Shown here: positions 7,054 through 15,663 of the stretch, piece by piece
Layout of the letters: each line of letters opens with the position of its first letter
Numbering within the stretch: position 1 is the first letter of the stretch
Source: Pedosphaera sp.
GTDB taxonomy: Bacteria; Verrucomicrobiota; Verrucomicrobiia; Limisphaerales; SIBH01
Length of the DNA: 45,577 bases
Assembly (NCBI GenBank): GCA_009695285.1
Contig: SIBH01000004.1
Coordinates: 1 to 45,577, forward strand
Direction of reading: 5' to 3'
Notes under the pieces: model-generated
Told to the model about the DNA's origin: nothing
The model's database searches: none
The model's input: only the letters and a program-made list of their open reading frames with translations
Made by a program: the position numbers and the translations under genes

Positions 7054-9399
7054 ATGAATCGCATCTTGATTTTACTGGCTTCGCTTTGTTCGCTGACTCT
7101 TTCCGCTGCCGCCGCGCCGGCGGCGTTCGATCTGAAAGAAGGCGACCGCGTGGCCTTCATCGGCGACACGCTCATCGAGCGCGAGCAATACCACGGCTGG
7201 ATCGAGTTGATGCTCACCGCTCGCTTTCCCGACCGTCACGCCACCTTCCGCAATCTCGGCTGGAGCGCGGACACGCCGGCCGGCGATTCGCGCTATGGAC
7301 TGTCGCTGACCCAGGCGGGCCACGAGCCGGCGGAGGAGGGCTGGAAGCAGTTGCAGAAGCAGATCACCGACGCGAAGCCGACCGTGGCGATCCTCGGCTA
7401 CGGCATGGCGAGTTCATTCACCGGCGAGGCCGGGCTGCCGAAATTCAAGGCCGACTACGCCCGGTTGCTCGACGTGATTGAAAAAGTTTCTCCGGGCGTG
7501 AGGTTCGTTTTTCTCTCGCCCCTCCAGCAGGAGAACGTGCCCGTCACCGACGTGCGCCACGAGCAGCTCAAGCTCTACACCACCGCCATCCAGGCACTCG
7601 CGGCGGAGCGTCAGTCGATCTTCGTCAATCTCTTCGCGCCCGCCGCGTCGCCAAAATTCTCCGGGCCGAAGACCGAGAACGGCATCCACCTCAGCGATCA
7701 AGGCTACCGGTTGAACGCGCTCATCATCGAGATGGCGCTCTTCGGCAGCTACGGCCCATGGGCGGACAGTCCGGTCACCGAGGCCCTCCGTCAGCTCATT
7801 CTCCGCAAGAACGAATTCTTCTTCCACCGTTCCCGCCCGGCCAACATGGCTTACATCTTCGGCTTCCGCCGCGGCGAGCAGGGCCGCAACGCCGTCGAGA
7901 TGCCGCGGTTTGATCCGCTTATTGCGGACGAGGAAAAAAAGATTTCGGCACTGGTCGGCCACCTCACTGAGAAAAATTTCAAGCCCGGCCCGGAACTGCT
8001 GCCCGCGAAACTGCGCGAAGCCCCCGCGTCCATGAAGCACACGCCGCAGCCGCTCCCGCAGTTCAAGGCCGGCGAAGGTCTCGAGGTCACGCTCTGGGCC
8101 GAGAACCCGCTCCTCGCCAAACCGATTCACATGAACTTCGATTCGCAGGGCCGCCTCTGGGTCGCCAGTTCGGAAGTTTATCCGCAGATCGAACCCGGCC
8201 AGGCGCCGACGGACAAGATCATCGTCCTCGAAGACACCGACGGCGGCGGCAAGGCGAACAAGCACACCGTCTTCGCCGAGGGTCTGCTCATCCCCACCGG
8301 CATCGAGCCGGGCGACGGCGGCTGCTACGTCGCGCAGAGCACCGAGCTGCTGCACTTCAAGGACACGAACGGCGACGGCAAGTCCGACGTGCGCCGCATC
8401 GTCCTCAGCGGTTTCGGCACCGAGGACACGCACCATAATCTGCACACGCTCCGCTGGGGGCTGGACGGCCGGCTCTGGATGAACCAGTCCATTTACACGC
8501 GCACCGATGCCGAGACGCCGCGCGGCGTGCTCCGTCACAAAAGCGGCGCGGTCATGGCGCTAAACACGCGCACGCTCGACTTTGAGGTGGTCTTCAAAGG
8601 CTGGTGCAATCCGTGGGGCCACCAGTTCGACGAGTTCGGCCAGTCGTTCGTGACGGACGGCGCGGGCGGCCAGGGCGTCTCGTGGGCCGTGCCCGGCGCG
8701 ATGTATTTCACTTACGCGAAAATGCGCCGTGAATTGAAAAGCATCAGCCCCGGCGGCTATCCGAAATTCGCGTCGCTCGAAATCCTCAGCTCCGACATGT
8801 TCCCGAAGGAATGGCAGGGCAGCTTCCTCACCTGCGATTTCCGCGCGAACCGGGTCACGCGCTTCAGCTCCACCGAGCTGAACTCCGGCTACGTGACCAA
8901 GCAGGAGGCCGACATCATGCGGACAACGACCAGCACCTTCCGGCCGATCGACGTGAAGATGGGGCCGGACGGCGCGTTCTACATCGCCGACTGGAGCAAC
9001 CCGATCATCCAGCATGGTGAAGTGGATTTCCGTGATCCGCGCCGCGACCACGAGCACGGCCGCATTTGGCGCGTGGCCTGGAAGGGCGGGAAGGTCACGA
9101 AGAAAACGGATTTCACAAAGGCCGCCAACAAGGCGCTGCTCGACGAGTTGCTCTCGCCCAATTCCTTCAACCGCGCGCAGGCCCGGCGGGTGCTCGCCGA
9201 ACGCGGCGCAGAGAAGGTGCTGCCTGATTTGAAAACCTGGCTGGCCAAACAGTCGAACGACAAGGCCACGCTGGAAGGCGCCTGGATGCTGCAATCCCTC
9301 GGCCAGACGCCGCTCCCACTGGCCGAACAACTCGCCGCCTCCAAGGACGCGCGCATCCGGGCCGCCGCCACGCGGTTGCTGGCGGAAGCCAAGCCGTAG
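7054..9399 (+). CDS. PVC-type cytochrome protein, N-terminal half (SGNH + propeller)
   Basis: This 781-residue secreted protein has a signal peptide (1-21) followed by an SGNH-like domain (about 26-270; GDT at 37-39 in place of GDS, His212 in NGIHLSDQGY). A membrane-bound-dehydrogenase-type propeller (about 330-690) follows, with GLEVTLWAENPLLAKPIHMNF, HHNLHTLRWG, GWCNPWGHQFDEFG and FYIADWSNPIIQHGE; these are the signatures of the PVC-type heme-binding CxxCH family. The last about 70 residues begin a HEAT array and stop at RAAATRLLAEAKP. Family members usually continue in the same chain through HEAT repeats to a CxxCH heme site, which here lies in the next gene. The ATG at 7054 directly starts the signal peptide. 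It is probably a periplasmic or surface oxidoreductase component of unknown substrate. Confidence 0.85.
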   Translation: MNRILILLASLCSLTLSAAAAPAAFDLKEGDRVAFIGDTLIEREQYHGWIELMLTARFPDRHATFRNLGWSADTPAGDSRYGLSLTQAGHEPAEEGWKQLQKQITDAKPTVAILGYGMASSFTGEAGLPKFKADYARLLDVIEKVSPGVRFVFLSPLQQENVPVTDVRHEQLKLYTTAIQALAAERQSIFVNLFAPAASPKFSGPKTENGIHLSDQGYRLNALIIEMALFGSYGPWADSPVTEALRQLILRKNEFFFHRSRPANMAYIFGFRRGEQGRNAVEMPRFDPLIADEEKKISALVGHLTEKNFKPGPELLPAKLREAPASMKHTPQPLPQFKAGEGLEVTLWAENPLLAKPIHMNFDSQGRLWVASSEVYPQIEPGQAPTDKIIVLEDTDGGGKANKHTVFAEGLLIPTGIEPGDGGCYVAQSTELLHFKDTNGDGKSDVRRIVLSGFGTEDTHHNLHTLRWGLDGRLWMNQSIYTRTDAETPRGVLRHKSGAVMALNTRTLDFEVVFKGWCNPWGHQFDEFGQSFVTDGAGGQGVSWAVPGAMYFTYAKMRRELKSISPGGYPKFASLEILSSDMFPKEWQGSFLTCDFRANRVTRFSSTELNSGYVTKQEADIMRTTTSTFRPIDVKMGPDGAFYIADWSNPIIQHGEVDFRDPRRDHEHGRIWRVAWKGGKVTKKTDFTKAANKALLDELLSPNSFNRAQARRVLAERGAEKVLPDLKTWLAKQSNDKATLEGAWMLQSLGQTPLPLAEQLAASKDARIRAAATRLLAEAKP

Positions 9400-9455
9400 C
9401 GGGATGCAAATTCAAACGAATTTATGGCCATGCACATGATTCTCCCTGTTCCATC

Positions 9456-9527
9456 GGACACGCTAAAGCGTGAATTCCAGCATCGCACCAAGACCATCTT
9501 CGTTGGAGTTCAACCTTTAGGTTGTCC
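9456..9527. repeat. Imperfect inverted repeat between the two cytochrome halves
   Basis: The arm at 9456-9479 (GGACACGCTAAAGCGTGAAT...) and the reverse complement of 9504-9527 (GGACAACCTAAAGGTTGAAC...) share the frame GGACAnnnTAAAGnnnGAA. Each arm is itself a small palindrome: CACGCT/AGCGTG at 9459-9472 and CAACCT/AGGTTG at 9511-9524. The differing bases within an arm co-vary, so each arm keeps its pairing. It occupies the centre of the 181-bp gap that separates the two halves of the PVC cytochrome. Confidence 0.7.
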
Positions 9528-9580
9528 CCGGCGGCACAAAGCAGAATCGCAGGCGTAGCCCCTGTATAATTTCCATTTTA

Positions 9581-11623
9581 ATGATTATGATTATTACATC
9601 CCGCAAAATTCTCTGTCTGGCCCTGCTTGCCTCCGCCATCTCCACCAGCCTCGCCGCGGACGACGCCCGCCTCACGACGCTCGCCAAACTGGCGCAGGAC
9701 GAAAACCCCCGCGTCCGCGTCGAGGCCGTCCGTGCCCTCGCGAAAATTCCCTCGGCCAGATCGGTTGAACTCGTCCTCGGCGTGCTCGACAAGCCGATGG
9801 ATAATTTTCTCGACTACGCCGTCTGGCTCTCGATCAACGATCTCGCGCAGCCCTTCCTCAAGGCGCTCGAATCCGGCGAGTGGAAGCCCGACACCGCCAC
9901 CAAGCAGCGCCAGTTGGAATTCGCCATGAAGTCCATCGAACCCGGCCTCGCCAGCGCCTTCCTCGCCAAATCCACCGGCGCCAAGCCGCTCCCGCGCGAC
10001 GGCTCCGGCCCGTGGATCGAACTCGTCGGCCAGTCCGGCGGCCCCGCCGAGTTGGGCAAGATGTTTGAGCAGGTGCTGGCCGGCGGTTTCGATGACGCCG
10101 CCTCCACCCGCGCGCTCGCCGCCCTCGGCTCGGCCGCGCGGCTCCGCAACGTCCGGCCCGGCGGTGATGTGACGCGCGCCGGCCAGTTGTTCGGCAGCGC
10201 CAACCCCGCCGTGCGGCTCCAGGCCGTTCGTCTCGCGGGCGCGTGGAAAAATCTGGGTGAACATTTTCCGAAGCTCCTCGCGCTGGCCGGCGGCGCGGAC
10301 ACCGCGCCGGACCTGCGCGCCGCGTCCTTTGAATCGCTCCGCGAAATCGGCGGGCTGGGCACGGTCGCCGGGCTGAAACCGCTGACCGAAAAATCCGTCG
10401 CACCCGGCATCCGCCGCAGCGCCGCCGCCACGCTCACCGCGCTGAATCCCGCGGAATTTTCCCCCACCGCCGCCGCCGTGCTGGCGGACACCACCACCGC
10501 CGCCGAGGCCGCGGAACTCTGGCGCGCGTTGCTGAACATCAAGGGCGCGGGCAAGGCGCTGGCCGCGCAGGTGCCGCTGGTCAAATTGAACGAGACCGCC
10601 GCCAAGGCTGGCCTGCGCGTCGCCCGCGAAGGCGGTCGCAAGGAGAATGAACTCATCGCCGCGCTCGCCCAGAGCGGCCAGTTGGCCGCGCCCGCCGCCG
10701 ATCTCACCCCGGCGCAGATTCAGGCCATCGCCGCCGCGTCCGCCACCCGTGGTGACGCCGCCCGGGGCGAACGCGTTTACCGGCGCGCGGAACTCGGCTG
10801 CATGACCTGCCACAGCATCGGCGGCGTGGGCGGCAAGGTCGGTCCCGACATGACGAGCATCGGCGCGAGCGCACCGGCGGATTATCTCGTCGAGTCGCTG
10901 TTCCTGCCGAATGCGAAGATCAAGGAGGGTTATCATTCGCTCGTCATCGAGACGAAGGACGCGCAGGAATTTAGCGGCATCCTCGTGCGCGAATCCGGCC
11001 AGGAACTCGTGCTCCGCAACGCCGCGAACCAGGAAGTTTCCGTCGCGCTCAAGAACATCGCCAAACGCGCCAACGGACTTTCGCTCATGCCCGCCGGCCT
11101 GCTCGAGGCGCTCAAGGAAAACGAGCGGCTCGACCTCTTCAAATTCCTGACCCTGCTCGGCAAGCCCGGCGACTACGACGCCAGCAAGGGCGGCGTGGCC
11201 CGGCTCTGGCAGGTTGCGGCGGCGGCCCACACTGACATGCAGAAGGACGAGGCGGCCTGGATGAGCGGAAAATTTCCCGCAAAGAAAACCACGCCGCTCA
11301 TCTCGCTCGTGGACGGCCGCCTAGTGGCGGACGACCTCAAGGCCACGTTGGGGCAGATCGGATTTTGGGAAGGTGCCGTGGGCGTGTTTGTCGCCACGCA
11401 ATTCCAGTCGCTGAAGGAAGGCACAGGAGCCTTCAAGCTCGAAGGCGGCGCGAAGGCTGAGGTGTTCATCGACGGCAAGGCGGTGAAAGTGGCGAAAGAC
11501 GCTTCCTTCACCGCCGGGCTAGCCGCCGGTCCGCACACACTCGTGTTGCGGTTCGACCCGCACGCGCTGCCGGATAGCGTCCGCGTGAAATCCGGTGATG
11601 TGAACTTCGCGGCGGGGTTGTAG
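9581..11623 (+). CDS. PVC-type cytochrome protein, C-terminal half (HEAT + CxxCH)
   Basis: This 680-residue protein has its own signal peptide (residues about 1-26, ILCLALLASAISTSLAAD). HEAT-like repeats (about 27-380; LAQDENPRVRVEAVRALAKI is the first) and a class I cytochrome c domain follow, with the heme site CMTCH at 407-411 in RGERVYRRAELGCMTCHSIG. The axial Met region is PDMTSIG or later. After LVLRNAANQE, typical of this family's DUF-like tail, a C-terminal beta domain (about 545-680) ends VNFAAGL. Normally HEAT and CxxCH parts follow the propeller in one chain, so this is the missing C-terminus of the protein at 7054. ATGs at 9581 and 9587 are both possible starts. Heme attachment would need the System II genes at 37798-40967. 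Confidence 0.85.
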   Translation: MIMIITSRKILCLALLASAISTSLAADDARLTTLAKLAQDENPRVRVEAVRALAKIPSARSVELVLGVLDKPMDNFLDYAVWLSINDLAQPFLKALESGEWKPDTATKQRQLEFAMKSIEPGLASAFLAKSTGAKPLPRDGSGPWIELVGQSGGPAELGKMFEQVLAGGFDDAASTRALAALGSAARLRNVRPGGDVTRAGQLFGSANPAVRLQAVRLAGAWKNLGEHFPKLLALAGGADTAPDLRAASFESLREIGGLGTVAGLKPLTEKSVAPGIRRSAAATLTALNPAEFSPTAAAVLADTTTAAEAAELWRALLNIKGAGKALAAQVPLVKLNETAAKAGLRVAREGGRKENELIAALAQSGQLAAPAADLTPAQIQAIAAASATRGDAARGERVYRRAELGCMTCHSIGGVGGKVGPDMTSIGASAPADYLVESLFLPNAKIKEGYHSLVIETKDAQEFSGILVRESGQELVLRNAANQEVSVALKNIAKRANGLSLMPAGLLEALKENERLDLFKFLTLLGKPGDYDASKGGVARLWQVAAAAHTDMQKDEAAWMSGKFPAKKTTPLISLVDGRLVADDLKATLGQIGFWEGAVGVFVATQFQSLKEGTGAFKLEGGAKAEVFIDGKAVKVAKDASFTAGLAAGPHTLVLRFDPHALPDSVRVKSGDVNFAAGL

Positions 11624-11634
11624 GACCGCCTGAT

Positions 11635-11704
11635 CGTAGCGGCGTGTCGGCAGACCGTCGCACTCGCTGAGAAAATTTCCGACTTTCTCCCGAAAGCCGC
11701 TACG
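11635..11704. terminator. Inverted repeat between convergent genes, possible bidirectional terminator
   Basis: CGTAGCGGC at 11635-11643 pairs exactly with GCCGCTACG at 11696-11704. It fills the 85-bp gap between convergent genes (stop at 11623 plus, stop at 11709 minus). The word CGTAGCGGC also occurs at 6976-6984, and GTAGCGGCGTG at 6080-6090, so this is also a repeat family. Termination activity is inferred from position only. Confidence 0.45.
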
Positions 11705-11708
11705 TCCG

Positions 11709-13382
11709 TCACTTCACCACCATGCTCGTGAACGGCGGGACGTAGGCCTGGAGCAGAACGAGGATGCCCACCAGCACGGCCAGCACCAGGCTGTGGACGA
11801 AGACGAAGCGCAGGATGCGATGCTCCTGGCCGTAATAATTCGTCGCCGTGCTCGCCACCACGATGCTTTGCGCGTCGACCATCTTGCCCATCACGCCGCC
11901 GCTGCTGTTGGCCGCGCCCATCAGGATCGGGCTGATCCCGGTCTGCTCGGCGGTGATTTTTTGCAGGCTGCCGAAGAGCACGTTCGAGGCGGTGTCCGAG
12001 CCGGTCAGCGCCACGCCCAACCAGCCGAGCAGCGTGCCGAAAAATGGATACCACGTCCCGGTGTGCGCCAGCGCCAGGCCCAGCGTGGCGTCCGCGCCGG
12101 AGTATTTGGTGACATTGCCGAGCGCGAGCATGGCCGCGATGGTCAGCAGCGAAAACCGCACCTGCCAGAGCGTGCGTGCGTATACGCCGAACATCTCGCG
12201 CGGCGAAAAACCCATGACCATGCCGGCGACCACCGCCGCCAGAAAGATCCCGGTGCCGGTGGCGGAGAGCACGTTGAGCTTCAGCACCGCGGCCTCGGGC
12301 TTCGCCTCCGGCGGCGCGACCGGCGGCACCCGTTGCACCTGCTGATGCAGCGCGGTGAAGGTGACCTTGCCGGCGAACCAACCATCGGCCCGGCTTTTGA
12401 ACTGGGGCGTGCCCCAGACGAGAATGAACGCGCTGAGAATGATCCACGGCAGCCACGCGCCGAAAACTTTTCCACGGGCATGACGCGTCGTCGGGACGGG
12501 ATCAGACTTGGGTGCCGCCGGCGTCTCGCCCCGGATGTCCGGCCTGTCACCGGGCAGAGACCATTTGTCCTTCGGTTTCCAAAAACGCAGCAGCAGCACC
12601 GTCGCGGCGATGGAGCAGGAGCCGGAGATGGTGTCCACCAGCCACGGGCCGTGATAATTCGAAACGAGAAATTGCGGCACGGCGAAGGCCAGTCCCGCCG
12701 TCAGCGCCGCCGGCCAGACGCCGATCATGCCGCGCCAACCCGTCATCGCGCCCACCACCCAGAACGGAATGATGAGCGAGAACAACGGCAGTTGCCGCCC
12801 GACCATCGCGGAGACTTTCAACGCGTCCAGGCCGGTGACCTGTTCGAGCGTGGTGATGGGAATGCCGAGCGAACCGAAGGCGACGGGCGCGGTGTTGGCG
12901 ATGAGCGCGAGGCCGGAGGCGTGCAGCGGTGTGAAGCCGAGCTGGATCAGGATTGCGCCGGTGATCGCGACCGGCGCGCCGAAGCCGGCCACGCCCTCGA
13001 TGAACGCGCCGAAGGAGAACGCGATGAGGATGAGTTGCACGCGCGGATCGGGCGCGACATGGGCGAGGCTGTCGCGCAGCACCGAGAACCGCCCGCCGCG
13101 CACCGTGAGTTGGTAGAGAAACATCACGTTGAGCACGATCCAGCCGATGGGGAACAACCCGTAGGCCGCCCCGTAGAGCGCGGTGGTGCCCGCCAGTTTC
13201 GCGGGCATGGAGAAGGTGAAGATGGAGATGCCCAGCGCCACGGCCAGACCGAGCAGCGCGGCGAAATGGATGCGCAGTTTCAGCAGCGCGATGGTGCCGA
13301 GCAGCACCACGATGGGCACGGCGGCGACGAGCGTGGAGAGCGCGGGGTTGTGCAGCGGATCATAATTTTGCGTCCAGATCAT
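11709..13382 (-). CDS. lctP: L-lactate permease (LctP family)
   Basis: A 557-residue integral membrane protein that begins MIWTQNYDPL, the family's usual start. It carries the LctP hallmarks FSFGAFIEGVAGFGAPVAI, LALIANTAPVAFGSLGIP and, near the C-terminus, FFGTLLGWLGVALTGSDTASNVLFG and ANSSGGVMGKMVDAQSI. About 12-14 hydrophobic helices are visible, with a hydrophilic loop (about 270-310). It should import lactate, and possibly glycolate, with protons. No lactate dehydrogenase genes are next to it. The gene is convergent with the cytochrome gene and divergent from the RCC1/Ig pseudogene, with repeat 13482-13606 in the intervening region. Length and motifs are normal for the family. Confidence 0.95.
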   Translation of the reverse strand: MIWTQNYDPLHNPALSTLVAAVPIVVLLGTIALLKLRIHFAALLGLAVALGISIFTFSMPAKLAGTTALYGAAYGLFPIGWIVLNVMFLYQLTVRGGRFSVLRDSLAHVAPDPRVQLILIAFSFGAFIEGVAGFGAPVAITGAILIQLGFTPLHASGLALIANTAPVAFGSLGIPITTLEQVTGLDALKVSAMVGRQLPLFSLIIPFWVVGAMTGWRGMIGVWPAALTAGLAFAVPQFLVSNYHGPWLVDTISGSCSIAATVLLLRFWKPKDKWSLPGDRPDIRGETPAAPKSDPVPTTRHARGKVFGAWLPWIILSAFILVWGTPQFKSRADGWFAGKVTFTALHQQVQRVPPVAPPEAKPEAAVLKLNVLSATGTGIFLAAVVAGMVMGFSPREMFGVYARTLWQVRFSLLTIAAMLALGNVTKYSGADATLGLALAHTGTWYPFFGTLLGWLGVALTGSDTASNVLFGSLQKITAEQTGISPILMGAANSSGGVMGKMVDAQSIVVASTATNYYGQEHRILRFVFVHSLVLAVLVGILVLLQAYVPPFTSMVVK

Positions 13383-13481
13383 CGGGGTGCGGGGACGATA
13401 GGACAGTGGCGCGCGACGGCGCTAGTTTTTTCAGAATGGTGGTGCAGTGGGCGCAACCGCGCACCGCCCCCGAATGCGGAG

Positions 13482-13606
13482 GGAGCGCGGCAGTGTCGCG
13501 GAGACCAGCCGCAGCAGGTCCGAAGGTCGAACGGTGTGGAATGCTCTGCACGCGCCCAGCCATGCGTCGCTGCTGCGGTTGGTCGAGGACGACACAGCCG
13601 CGCTCC
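13482..13606. repeat. Long palindromic repeat, family A copy 1
   Basis: About 36-nt imperfect inverted arms (13482-13517 and 13570-13606) flank a 52-nt centre. The left arm starts GGAGCGCGGCAGTGTCG, and the right arm ends GACACAGCCGCGCTCC. The 37-nt right arm is identical to 36656-36692 in copy 2, 23 kb away, while the centres are unrelated. It lies between the divergent lactate permease and RCC1/Ig genes. No transposase is seen, so it is a MITE-like or REP-like element. Confidence 0.8.
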
Positions 13607-13698
13607 GGGGCAGGGTCAGGGTGCGCCCAGGATGGAGAAACGGCTGGAAAAAAATTGGGCGTCCGGCTCCGGCGACGTAAAAATTCGGCAAATGAACA

Positions 13699-13705
13699 AG
13701 GAGGA
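13699..13705 (+). promoter_or_regulatory. Strong Shine-Dalgarno deciding the RCC1/Ig start
   Basis: AAGGAGG lies 6 nt before ATG 13712. It is one of the few consensus ribosome-binding sites in the window and fixes the start of the following gene over longer in-frame extensions to 13406. Confidence 0.7.
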
Positions 13706-13711
13706 AAAGCG

Positions 13712-14568
13712 ATGGCCTCGAACCGGTCCGCTTGGCAAGCCAATTCCCGGCCAACATCCGCACTGTTCCTGCCACTGTGCTTTCTGCTCACGGCGGCATT
13801 GAGGATAAATGGGGCTTTTCCAGGCTTGGTGGTAGCGCGGGGAGGCAACACGTATGGTGAAACGGACGTTCCAGACGGCTTGAGTAACGTGACGGCTATT
13901 GCGGCAGGTTCTACTCACACCGTGGCCGTGAAGAACGACGGCACGGTGGTGGCGTGGGGAAACAACAACTATGGTCAAACGAACGTTCCTGTCGGTTTGA
14001 GCGGGGTGACAGCCATTGCGGCGGGCGAGTCTCACACTGTAGCACTTGTCGGAGTGGTGGCCCCGCCAGTCATCATCGCGCAGCCGTTGAGCATCGCGAT
14101 CAACGTCAACTCCAACGCCGCCTTCAACGTCACGGCCATTGGCTCGGCGCCTTTGGCCTACCAGTGGCGCAAGGACGCGGTCGATTTGATCGGGGCCACG
14201 AATACAAGCTCACCTTCGCCGCCACCAACCGGTCGCTCGCCGGCAGCTACAGCGTCCGCGTCAGCAACAGCGTCACCAATGTGATCAGCAGCAACGCGGT
14301 GTTGCGCGTGCTGGTGCCGCAGCGCCTGGCAACGCCCCACCGCCTGGCCGACGGCCGGATGCGGTTGGCCTTCCGGTATGATGCGGGATCAGGTCTGCCG
14401 GACGATCTCGGCCGCCTGACGCTGATCAGCACCGGAGAATTTCTTGGCACGAACACCGCGTGGACGATGAACGCCGCCGGATTCACCGTCGAAGGCGGCT
14501 ACCTGATCATCGAAGATTTCGGTGTCACCAATGCCGTCCAGCGCTTCTACCGTGTCCTCGAGTGGTGA
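13712..14568 (+). pseudogene. Secreted RCC1-repeat/Ig-like protein, frameshifted
   Basis: Residues 1-40 hold a signal segment (LFLPLCFLLTAALRINGAF). Two RCC1-type repeats follow (VVARGGNTYGETDVPDGLSN and VVAWGNNNYGQTNVPVGLSG), then an Ig-like domain opening PPVIIAQPLSIAINVNSNAA and AYQWRKDAVDLIGATN. At about 14196-14203 the frame is lost. The expected continuation YKLTFAATNRSLAGSYSVRV appears in the next frame and runs to the stop at 14566-14568, ending RFYRVLEW, a common C-terminal tail in this phylum. Restoring one base in the AATAC stretch rejoins the frames into a protein of about 285 residues. Without it, translation ends at 14284. Either a genuine single-base deletion or a sequence error. 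RCC1 arrays are normally longer, so the gene may also have lost units. Confidence 0.75.
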
Positions 14569-14580
14569 CGTCCGCACCTT

Positions 14581-14650
14581 GTAGGAGCCGACGTGAGGAG
14601 GCTCATCCTAAAACAAGGGAGAGTCAGAGCCTCCTCACGTCGGCTGCTAC
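14581..14650. repeat. 24-bp inverted repeat, family B copy 1
   Basis: GTAGGAGCCGACGTGAGGAG... at 14581-14604 pairs with 14627-14650 with one mismatch around a 22-nt loop. The right arm is identical, 24 of 24, to a solitary arm at 19499-19522. It sits 12 nt after the stop of the RCC1/Ig gene. Confidence 0.75.
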
Positions 14651-14749
14651 AGTTTCGATGGGGCTTCAGAATCCGTGTTCATACCTGTCATCCGTGGTTG
14701 AATCGTTCACCGCGCCCGGAATAGTTTTTGACGGGAGCGCGGCAAGAGT

Positions 14750-15526
14750 GTGAAAATTGCGCCGTTGAAAATCAAAACCCTCATCGCGGATGACGAACCG
14801 CTGGCGCGCGAGCGGTTGCGCAAACTCCTCGAGGCCGAGCCGGAGATCGCCCTGCTCGGCGAGTGCGCTGACGGACGCGCGGCGGTGCGGGCGATTCAGG
14901 AGCAGTCGCCCGACTTGGTTTTTCTCGACGTGCAGATGCCGGAGCTGGACGGCTTCGGTGTGCTGGAGGCGCTGGCCGGCGCGCCGATGCCGGTGGTGGT
15001 GTTCGTCACCGCCCACGACAAGTTTGCGCTCCAAGCCTTCGAGGTTCACGCGGTGGATTATTTGTTGAAGCCGTTCGACCGCGAACGGTTTCAGACGGCA
15101 CTGCGGCGCGCGCTCGAGCGGGTGCGGCAAAATCAGGGCGGCGAAATCAACCAGCGGCTGACCGCGCTGCTCGCCGATCTCAAGCCGGAGATGAAGCAGC
15201 CGGGGCGTCTCGCCGTGAAGGTGGACGGGCGCGTGTTGTTCGTGAAGCTGGAGGACATCGACTGGGTGGAGGCGGCGGACAATTACGTGAGCCTGCACGT
15301 CGGCGCGGAGGCCCATCTGCTGCGTGAGACGATGGCGGTGATGGAGGGCAAACTGCCGGATGAAAAATTTCTGCGCATCAGCCGCTCGACGATTGTGAAC
15401 ATCGACCGGGTGAAGGAGCTGCAGCCGATGTTTCACGGCGAGTACGCGGTGCTGATGCGGAGCGGCGCGCGGCTGACCTTGAGCCGGGGTTATCGCGACA
15501 AGCTGCAGCGCTTCGGGCTGGGGTGA
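14750..15526 (+). CDS. LytTR-family response regulator
   Basis: A 258-residue two-domain regulator. The receiver domain (about 9-125) has acidic pocket DDE, phospho-acceptor Asp60 in DLVFLDVQMPELDG, Thr in VTAHD and conserved Lys107 in DYLLKPF. The C-terminal LytTR DNA-binding domain (about 155-255) has VKVDGRVLFVKLEDIDWVEA, FLRISRSTIVNIDRVKEL and the ending LSRGYRDKLQRF. It would bind direct repeats upstream of target genes when phosphorylated. The start is GTG at 14750; no ATG fits. No histidine kinase is adjacent, so it is an orphan in this window, and its targets cannot be read from here. Confidence 0.92.
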   Translation: MKIAPLKIKTLIADDEPLARERLRKLLEAEPEIALLGECADGRAAVRAIQEQSPDLVFLDVQMPELDGFGVLEALAGAPMPVVVFVTAHDKFALQAFEVHAVDYLLKPFDRERFQTALRRALERVRQNQGGEINQRLTALLADLKPEMKQPGRLAVKVDGRVLFVKLEDIDWVEAADNYVSLHVGAEAHLLRETMAVMEGKLPDEKFLRISRSTIVNIDRVKELQPMFHGEYAVLMRSGARLTLSRGYRDKLQRFGLG

Positions 15527-15550
15527 GGAGCACGACCGGTCATTGATCGG

Positions 15551-15651
15551 AACGCCGGCTTCAGCCGGCAGAATCGTGCGACCATGCAACGTGCTGGAAT
15601 TTTCTGAAGCCCTGCTGTGGCCGAAAGTTTCTGCCGGCTGAAGCCGGCGTT
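15551..15651. repeat. 23-bp perfect inverted repeat between convergent genes
   Basis: The arm at 15551-15573 (AACGCCGGCTTCAGCCGGCA...) is the exact reverse complement of 15629-15651, with a 55-nt centre. Each arm is itself nearly palindromic (GCCGGCTTCAGCCGGC). It lies between the convergent response regulator and ABC ATPase genes and may stop transcription from both sides. Confidence 0.75.
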
Positions 15652-15663
15652 TCTGAGATGCGC

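Noticed and set aside
9578-11230. Long open frame on the minus strand opposite the HEAT/CxxCH gene
   Set aside because: It reads as Gly/Arg-rich low-complexity sequence without domains and mirrors a high-GC coding strand.
13482-13606. Insertion sequence
   Set aside because: No transposase gene and no clear target duplication; it is too short for an IS.
11793-13802. 669-residue open frame on the plus strand over the lactate permease
   Set aside because: It is rich in Arg/Asp/His with no recognisable motifs and lies antisense to a certain permease gene.
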